Assembly: GCF_024679245.1 (NCBI RefSeq)
Contig: NC_090175.1
Span: forward strand, 47,015,153 to 47,079,152
Source of the DNA: Pseudorasbora parva
Taxonomy: Eukaryota; Chordata; Actinopteri; Cypriniformes; Gobionidae
Direction of reading: 5' to 3'
DNA: 64,000 nt
Below are positions 56,152 to 64,000 of the stretch, one piece after another (within the stretch, counting starts at the first letter, position 1; every line of letters begins with the position of its first letter). The position numbers and the translations under genes were made by a program. The notes below the pieces were generated by a model. The model saw only the letters and a list, made by a program, of their open reading frames with translations. It did no database searches and was not told where the DNA came from.

Positions 56152-57069
56152 TAATCTAATATAATTAAATAATCTAATTAATTAATATATTCTATAAAAT
56201 TTTTGTTTAGGATTCTTTGATGAATAGGAAGTTCAGAACAACAGTATTTATCTTACCGTTCTAAAACTTTTGACCGGTAGTGTATAAAATGAATAATAAT
56301 AATAATAATTTTAACACGTTAAAAATATTGAACAGAATTAAGGCAGCATCTGTTTTTTCTACAGCAGCCACTAATGCAGTCTGTCATTAATGTTAATCAA
56401 AGAACAAAAGTAAAAGAGAAATTGTAGCTTTAATAAGGATTAATCCATAGTTAATTTATAATGTATGCAGTTAAGACTGTAAAGTGTTTGATAGCTTTAT
56501 TCAATTTCTGTGTATGGATTATATATTTAGACCATGGGTAAATATGGCATTTATTATAATGGGATTATGTGAAGATTGTTTTCAGTTCACTTAAATTAAG
56601 AGTTATTTTTAAAGCATAATAAATGTTGAAATTGATAGCATCATTAATGTTTAAAAAAAACAATTTATAGGAACATCAGTAGCAGTATTAGTATCAGTGA
56701 TACTGGCCTTCATTCATAAAAATATGCCATTAAACAAGTTATTAAAATATATTCTTTAAATTGTTTCTACATTAATCTGGAGAGTAACTGTGAAATAGTA
56801 AAAATATTTAAAAAGCAGATGTTTTCTAATCTTCTAGTCTTCTTAGGGTTATAAAGTGATTTTGTTCACAATTATTATTAAATAGTTATTAAATGGTTAT
56901 TAAATAGTTATATTAAGGGTGTCAAAAATAATTGTAAAAAAATTCTATTCATGCGGAATAAGTGTGCCAAAAAAGAGAGGTGTGTGTGTGTGTTTTAACC
57001 ATGCATAGAGAATGACAAATATTAGTGATTTGCCAAATGGTTTTGAGTTTTGCATTGAGTTTATCATAA

Positions 57070-57204
<135 letters not shown>

Positions 57205-57779
57205 TGAAAGAGACGAGAGCATTTAGAAGTGAGCTTTGACAAAATATGTCCCAGTTTCACGTACCCACAGCTGCATTCAGTATCATGCATTCACATGACA
57301 CATACTGTCTTTTTTTGCCTTGCATGCCTTTCGGTTTAACTTGAAGAAATTAACAGAAATATATTAGGCTACTGTTAGCTACGTCTCAGTGTAATATACT
57401 ACTACTACTACTAATAATAATAATCATGGCTAGATGGTTGCTTATTTTTTTACTTGAACTTTTTTATTAACAGTTTACTTTTAAACAGCATGTAGCCTTA
57501 AAATGTTTATGTATTATTTACTTGTTTATATATTTATAATATTTACGGCTTTTCATTATAAATAATAAACTCATTGGATTTAATTTAATTTTTGAATGTA
57601 ATTAAATTCATATTCCCCCCCCCCAAAAGTTAAATAATAATAAATAAATAATTTTTGTAGCTGTGGTACCAAAATTGGTACAGAGAACCGTACAATTTAT
57701 ATGTATCTTTTAATTTTTTTTTTTAAATCTCAGTTGTTATGTAATTTTTATTATCAATTTTGGTATTGTGACATCAACC

Positions 57780-58240
57780 AGAGCAACGTCAAGGTGCAAC
57801 TCACTGCACCTTTAAGAATATTAAATCTTATCTGCCGCGAGTTTCTCAATACAGTTCTGAGCTGTAAAAACTCAACTCTGGTCAGGCCAATCAAATCGTG
57901 TATAGAGTCGGTGGGCGGGGCTTAACATAATGACGGCAGAGTTGCGATTGGAGTAACTTGGAGTTAAGCTTTTCTCGGAAAAAAAAACAAAGAACGGCAC
58001 TGAAGTCATTCGTAAAAAGGGAAGATGTGTTCAGAGTTTTGCCGACTGGATACAGCAAATGTTATCTATCAACAAGCTCCGCTTCACGTTGCTCTGGTTG
58101 GTTGTAGGATATCCAATTGCGTGCAGAGGGTGTCTGAAAGACAACCGTTTATCCCGCCCCTCGGATCGAGCCCGGTCAATGGTGAGTTCCCAGACCAAAC
58201 ATCTTGATGTGGGTCTGGCTTGTCAGGCTAGTGGCAAGTG
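57780..58240. repeat. Dispersed GC-richer repeat
   Basis: It contains AAGGTGCAACTCACTGCACCTT, a palindrome near the left edge, then GGCGGGGCTTAACATAATGAC and GGTTGTAGGATATCCAATTG. I see no protein-like frame. The family name is unknown to me. Confidence 0.4.
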
Positions 58241-59649
58241 TGTAAATCATTGAATAGGCATTACAAAACACAATTTTAAAAGTCAAAATACTGTTAGTTT
58301 TTTTTTTTCTGTATCATTGAACATAACATAGGCCTATCACTACCCTATACAGGCACGTTGCATAACATGGTACTTCAAGGTTGAATTGCTCTGATGGTAG
58401 GAAAATTCCTCTAAACAGAATTTAGATACGGGTCAGGGAGGATGATTAATTGCTTTCATTTAAAAAAAAAATCGTATTTCATGTTTAGTTTTTTTAATTA
58501 ATTGCAGTAAATTGACAGCTCTAGTTTCAAGGTTTTAAAATACCAATGTGTTTGTATTTGTGTAAAGACAAACATTCCTAGTCGTGCATGAACCAGATGC
58601 AGTCTGGATACCCTCTGATCATGTTAGGTTTTTTGGTGGCTTAAATTAAATAATGCAAGCTACATTTTCTTGTGTTGTTTGATGTTATTTAAGCATAGCC
58701 CATCTGACAGACATAGAAACATGTATTAACATTGCAAATAGCACATTTAGGGTTTTTTAAGCTTTTTTTATTATTTAGCTTTAGATTTATCTACATCAAC
58801 CTAAGAAACTTGAGTTCTATTATATTCCAAAAATAGGCATATCAGATTCATATTCAATCAATTAATTGCTTTTATTATATTAAGTTAAATAATTAGTTGC
58901 AAATGACATTGTGTCGTATTTGTCATACATAAGTAATTACTTCTCAAATTTTTTTTTTTTTTACATGTTGCAGCTAATGCACCTTAAAAGTAGTACATGT
59001 TAAAATATATATTATAATTTGGTTCCTTAAAGGTATTGGTTTATTTTGTGGTTCTCTAATACAAAGCATACTTACTAGTGTATTCCTCATTAAAAGGTTT
59101 ACATGGTTTCGAATGTTTCTGTCAGTTAAACATTTATGCAGGTGTGTGTGTGTTTGCGTCCGACAGCTGTAGACCTTGGCTCACTGAGGAAGTCCCGGCT
59201 GTTTCCTCTTGGCCCAGAATGCACCAGTCCCGTAATGTTCCAGAGAGTCCTGCTGCACAAGGGCTCTGATTGAGCTCTCTGTTCATCATCACTGTGATTT
59301 AGTGTTGTGGCTGTATGCTGAGTTATGCACTTTTTGTGTGTATATAGAGGAAATATTTCATTTAAGGGGGTCATATCATGCATTTCAAACTTTTAAATTG
59401 TTTCCCTAAGGTCTACAAAAATGTTATTCAAGGGCTTTGCACCGTAATCAGTCAGAATTAGGTTCATGATTCATGATTTTCCACCCTCTCTGGCACATTC
59501 CATGAATGTGGTGAAGTTTTGTACCTGGTGACTTTATTTCTTAATTAGAGGCACAAATTCCATGCTTTATCTGAAACCTATTAGATATGTTGAGAAATGA
59601 TCTAAGATAAAATGAGCATACCTTAGTATTAAAGGTATCTAATTTCACA

Positions 59650-60790
59650 TACCAGCAGCCATATCACCCTGTAGCCCAATACTGGTTTCCCACTGAAGCT
59701 AAGCAGGGCTGAGCCTGGTCAGTACCTGGATGGGAGACCAACTGGGAAAACAAGGTTGCTGCTGGTAGAGCTGTTAGTGAGGCCAGCAGGGGCGCTCACC
59801 CTGTGGTCTCTGTGGGTCCTAACACCCCAGTATAGTGATGGGACACTATACTGACAAAGAGCACCATCCTTCGGATGAGACGTTAAACTGAGGTCCTGAC
59901 TCTCTGTTGTCGTTATCCCAGGATGTCCTTCGATAAAGAGTAGGGGTGTAACCCCGGCATCCTGGCCAAATTTGCCCATCCATGATGGCCTCCTAATCAT
60001 CCCCCTCTCCTGATTGGCTTCATCACTTGAACCCCTTTCACACTGCGATTCCGGCAAATACACGGATAATGCGACCCGGCATTTGTTCCCGGGCCGCTAG
60101 ATATGGTCCATTCACACTGCCAGGGAAATACCGTAATATGTGCGCTTTCACACACAACGCTTAACGGTCCCGGGTCGAGTTGACACGTGACATCCTGATG
60201 TGACGTATAATGGCGAGCGATCTCAGCTTCAGCGCGGATAGTAAGGAGCTCCGTGGTCTCGACTTGTGTCCAGTTTGCACACATTTCTGCTTGTTTAATT
60301 TTAGTTTCTTTTGTATACGAACACTCTGCATTTAAAACTCAGACTAGCTCTTCTGGCACTGCAGGGTTGTATTATTGAAAAAACAAGCTCTAGGAGTCGC
60401 ACGATAACTACGTACACGTTGCGGCATTAGTTTCGGCTTTTGTTCACACAGCGCTCGTCCCGGGTCGAATCCCGCAATATTACTAGGTCCCCGACCCGGG
60501 TCGAATTTGGTAATCAATCCCGGGACGTGGTTGCTTTCACACAGAAGGCGACCTGGCAATGTTCCGGGAATATTGCGGGTCCGACGTGCAGTGTGAAAGG
60601 GGGTTTGGTCTCTTCTCCACTAATCAGCTGGTGTGTGGGGGGCACTCTGGCGCAATATGGCTGCCGTCGCATCATCCAGGTGGATGCTGCACATTGGTGG
60701 TTGTTTGAGGAGATTCCCCCCTTCAATGTAAAGCACTTTGAGTGCCTTGAAAAGCTCTATATAAATCGAACTAATTATTATTATTATTAC
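59650..60790 (+). repeat. SINE3 (5S-rRNA-derived), split by a MITE
   Basis: The head CAGCCATATCACCCTG ... GAAGCTAAGCAGGGC ... GGTCAGTACCTGGATGGGAG is a clear 5S rRNA derivative with the internal RNA polymerase III promoter. The body (ACTATACTGACAAAGAGCAC; CTTCGGATGAGACGTTAAAC) and LINE-like tail (AAGCACTTTGAGTGCC...CTATATAAATCGAA, then (TTA)n) fit fish SINE3. Positions 60030-60605 are a later insertion. Confidence 0.9.
60030..60605. mobile_element. MITE with ACCCCTTTCACACTGC ends, nested in SINE3
   Basis: ACCCCTTTCACACTGC and the inverse GCAGTGTGAAAGGGGGT are the TIRs. The interior is unusually GC-rich for this window, with repeated CCCGGGTCGA words in both orientations (60165, 60455, 60495, 60525). 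I could not read a clear target duplication. Confidence 0.78.
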
Positions 60791-61065
60791 ATAGATAAAT
60801 GTCACATGAGGTTTCTGTTTTATCCCTTTACTGAGTCTGTGGCCCTGTTTAAACCCGCTATTAAGATGCATTTTGGTCAATCCAATCACAATTGTGCACC
60901 GCTAAATACTAGGACTGCGTATCGCAAAGAATCATGATACAGGGGTTACAATAGTATAATTGCAATACTGTAAGACAGAGGATATTTTATAATATTCCTT
61001 GTTTTTTAGGAAGAGGATCTATTTTTAGAAAAAGAACATACCACCATTTGCATAAAAACAATATA

Positions 61066-62402
61066 TATATAGGTACTGGTCATATAATTAAATTATCATC
61101 AAAAATTTGTTTTATTTTACTAATTATATTCAAAAAGTGAAACTTGTATATTATATGAATTCATTACACACAGACTTATATATTTCAAATGTTTATTTCT
61201 TTTCATTTTAATGATTATAACTCACAACTAAGGAGAATCCCAAATTTAGTGTCTCAGTATTGAAGTGGTTCCAAACTCTAATCAGCTAATTAACTCAAAA
61301 CACCTGCAAAGGCCAGTCTAATTCTGAAGGCTACACAATCATGGGGAAGACTGCTGACTTGACAGTTATCCAAAAGAACACCATTGACACCTTGAACAAG
61401 GAGGGCAAGGCACAAAAGGTCATTGCAAAAGAGGCTGACTGTTCACAGAGCTCTGTGTCCAAGCACATTAATAGAGAGGCGAAGGGAAGGAAAAGGTGTG
61501 GTAGAAAAAAGTGTACAAGCAATAGGGATAAGCGCACCCTGGAGAGGATTGTGAAACAAAACCCATTCAAAAATGTGGGGGAGGTTCACAAAGAGTGCAC
61601 TGCATCTGGAGTCAGTGCTTCAAGAAAAACTACTCACAGACATATATAAGACATGGGTTTCAGCTGTCGCATCCTTGTGTCAAGCCACTCTTAAACAACA
61701 GACAGCGTCAGAAGCGTCTCGCCTGGGCTAAAGACAAAAAGGACTGGACTGCTGCTGAGTGGTCCAAAGTTATGTTCCCTGGTAAAAGTAAATTTTGCAT
61801 TTTCTTTGGAAATCAGGGTCCCAGAGTCTGGAGGAAGAGAAGATAGCCACACAATCCATGTTGCTTGAGTTCAAGTGTAAAGTTTCCAGTCAGTGATGGT
61901 TTGGGGTGTCAGGTCATCTGCTGGTGTTGGTCTGATGTGTTTTCTGAGGTCCAAGGTCAACCAGTATACCAGGAAGTTTTAGAGCACTTCATGCCTCCTG
62001 CTGCTGACCAACTTTATGGAGATGCAGATTTAATTTCCCAACAGGACTTGGCACCTGCCCACACTGCCAAAGCAACCAGTACCTGTTTAAGGACCATGGT
62101 ATCCCTGTTCTTAATTAGCCAGCAAACTCGCCTGAACTTTAACCCCTTAGAAAATCTAAGGGTATTGTGAAGAGGAAGATGCGATATGCCAGACCCAACA
62201 ATGCAGAAGAGCTGAAGGCCACTATCAGAGCAACCTGGGCTCTCATAACACCTGAAAAGTGCCACAGACTGATCGACTCCATGACACGCCGCATTGTTGC
62301 AGTAATTCAGGCAAAAGGAGCCTCAACTACGTACTGAGTGCTGTACATGCTCATACTTTTCATTTGGCCAAGATTTCTAAAAATCCTTTCTTTGTATTGG
62401 TC
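61066..62402 (+). pseudogene. Decayed Tc1-like transposon, right end lost
   Basis: The left end (TATAGGTACTGGTCATATAA, TTCAAAAAGTGAAACTTGTA) leads to MGKTADLTVIQKNTIDTLNK at 61341 and the helix-turn-helix (CSQSSVSKHINREAKGRKRC). Other frames continue with NRQRQKRLAWAKDKKDWTAA, QQDLAPAHTAKATS and NPLENL. Frameshifts and stops occur near 61640, 61846 and 62165. The DDE signatures are decayed (PGKSKF where DESKF is expected). The right TIR is missing where the TTAA element at 62403 begins. Confidence 0.85.
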
Positions 62403-62540
62403 TTAAAGGGTTAGTTCACCCAAAAATGAAAATTATGTCAATAATTACTTACCCTAATGTTGTTCGACACCCGTAAGACCGTTCATCTTCGGAACACAAA
62501 TTAAGATATTTTTGTTGAAATCTGATGGCTCAGACAGGCC
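62403..62540. repeat. Left part of a TTAA MITE, GGGTTAGTTCACCC
   Basis: TTAAAGGGTTAGTTCACCCA with CGTAAGACCGTTCATCTTCG inside. No matching right end was found before 63388. Confidence 0.7.
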
Positions 62541-62679
62541 TTCATTGACACTAATGTAATTTCCTCTCTCAAGTATTTAACAACAGAGAATGCATAGTCC
62601 ACCTCATGACTGCATGATGTTGTTTTATATATATATATATTTAATACTATAAATCTTCTTGCTTTAAAGCATCTGCATC

Positions 62680-62715
62680 TATTGGATAAAGTGCTATATA
62701 AATAAAGTGCCTTCA
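62680..62715 (+). repeat. LINE-type tail fragment
   Basis: TTGGATAAAGTGCTATATAAATAAAG resembles the 3' tail module of fish LINEs. Confidence 0.4.
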
Positions 62716-63387
62716 CTGGAGCACTTGAATTACAGAGCTGGTGCAAACATATCCACATCACTATGATCGGACACTGATGTTTTCTCACTGCTGTCATTTC
62801 TGTTGTGTGTTTATTTTGTTATTGAGAGCAAACAGTGCAGTACATATTTGTATATTCTATCAAAACACCACTCTTGGGAACGCAAATGGAGTCATGATGT
62901 GAGCTCTCAGTTTCAATGTGTACTCAGTTTTTCTGAGTATTGGATTTTAGAATGGCTTATTTTGCAATCAACTATTGTCAAACTATTGTTGAGATTGTAC
63001 ACATAACGGGAGCTGGTAAAATTAATCTGCGCTTCTCCATGTCACAGTTTTCAGTCTAAAATATCGTTGCCATCTAGCAGTCGGGTTTGAACTGAACACA
63101 AAGTCACTGACATGAATTTTGAAAACAAATGAATAACAAATAAATAAATATTGATCCTGTGTTTCTGAGAATCGATACAGTATTGTCAAACATATCACAA
63201 TATTCACATGTATTGATATGTTCATACACCCCCCTACTAAATACTGGTGTAAACAGGTCTAAAATGTTTTGAGCTTCCCTTTAATCCCTTTCAAGAATTA
63301 GACTGCCTATTCTCCGCCTGACCAAATGCGCAAATATTATGGGAAGTGTGCTAGCTAGACTGGATTTAAATTTTGTCGGCTGAAGAC

Positions 63388-63841
63388 TTAAAAGGTTAGT
63401 TCACTCAAAAAATAAAAATGTATGTCATTAATGACTCACCCTAATGTTGTTCCACACCTGTAAGACCTCCGTTCATCTTCGGAACATCTTCGTGACTTTG
63501 GCGATCCGAACCATGAATCAATACGCTGATTCATAACCGTTCAAATCTTTATTTGAGGATTGAGAACAAAACCATAAGAGAAGACAATGCTGAATAAAGT
63601 CTTGTTTTTTGTTATTTTTGGACCAAAATGTATTTTCGATGCGTCAAGGGATTCTAATAACCAGCTGATGTCACATATGGCCTACTTTGATGATGTTTTT
63701 ATTCCCTTTCTGGACATGGACAGTATAGTGTTCATACACTTGCATACGCTCTCGGACTAAATATAAAATATATTACGGGTGTGGAACGACATTAGGGCCA
63801 TTAATGACATAAATTAAATTTTTGGGTGAACTAATCCTTTA
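63388..63841. mobile_element. TTAA MITE, complete
   Basis: TTAAAAGGTTAGTTCACTCA and TTTTTGGGTGAACTAATCCTTTAA bracket 454 bp. TAATGTTGTTCCACACC occurs near the left and its relative GGTGTGGAACGACATTAGGG near the right, so the arms extend inward. Confidence 0.82.
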
Positions 63842-64000
63842 AGTTTGGTTTGAAGACAAAAAGCGTACAAAGCATGATGTTCTTTAACCTTTTCTGATTT
63901 CTAACACACATTTGTGCGTATGGTACCATGGTGTTGCGGCTATCAGAGCATAATTGAATCCTGCTACTGTATGTTTTTCCATGTTTAACCATAAAGTTTA

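Noticed and set aside
59650..59760. 5S rRNA gene
   Set aside because: The 5S-like head is diverged and continues into a SINE3 body and LINE-like tail, so it is a retroposon.

Overview
The window is a vertebrate nuclear genomic segment from a teleost fish, most likely a cyprinid. Genes are split into short exons with canonical GT-AG introns. The DNA is AT-rich, with long (CA)n, (TA)n and (GA)n microsatellites. The repeats are the usual cypriniform mix: Tc1/mariner, hAT, Harbinger-like and CACTG-ended MITEs, very many TTAA-flanked MITEs beginning AAAGGGTTAGTTCACCC, a 5S-rRNA-headed SINE3 and LINE 3' ends. I saw no DANA-type SINE, which weakly argues against Danio rerio itself.

Three host genes can be read. 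(1) On the minus strand at 8949-9857 is the large first coding exon (303 codons) of a K+-dependent Na+/Ca2+ exchanger of the NCKX1/NCKX2 type. It has a probable separate 5' UTR exon near 12.74-12.87 kb. The second half of the exchanger is not in the window. (2) On the minus strand at 24727-38007 is a complete eight-exon tetraspanin of exactly 268 codons. It is a TspanC8 protein closest to TSPAN5, with eight cysteines in the large loop; this family controls ADAM10. (3) On the plus strand, coding exons 1 (42904-42955) and 2 (57095-57190) of a GRK4/5/6-type G-protein-coupled receptor kinase are separated by a 14.1 kb intron; the rest lies to the right. The tetraspanin and the GRK are divergent, with start codons 4.9 kb apart.

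Most other sequence is transposon-derived. The best-preserved mobile element is a hAT transposon at 14881-18071. It has an uninterrupted 835-codon transposase, matching CAGTGGCGTAGC ends and a perfect 8-bp target duplication. In tspan intron 3 a decayed Tc1 element (30809-34811) has been hit by three different transposons, each leaving a readable target site. A run of TTAA elements is stacked at 52.9-55.1 kb. A SINE3 copy at 59.65-60.79 kb is split by a CCCCTTTCACACTG-type MITE.

No RNA gene, CRISPR array or operon-like system is present, as expected for a fish nuclear locus. I found no convincing undescribed host system. The parts most worth a second look are the apparently intact hAT element, the nested insertions with exact empty sites, the mixed TSPAN5/GRK synteny, possible regulatory segments near the exchanger, and a few exon-like stretches at 3.7-4.9 kb that I could not identify.
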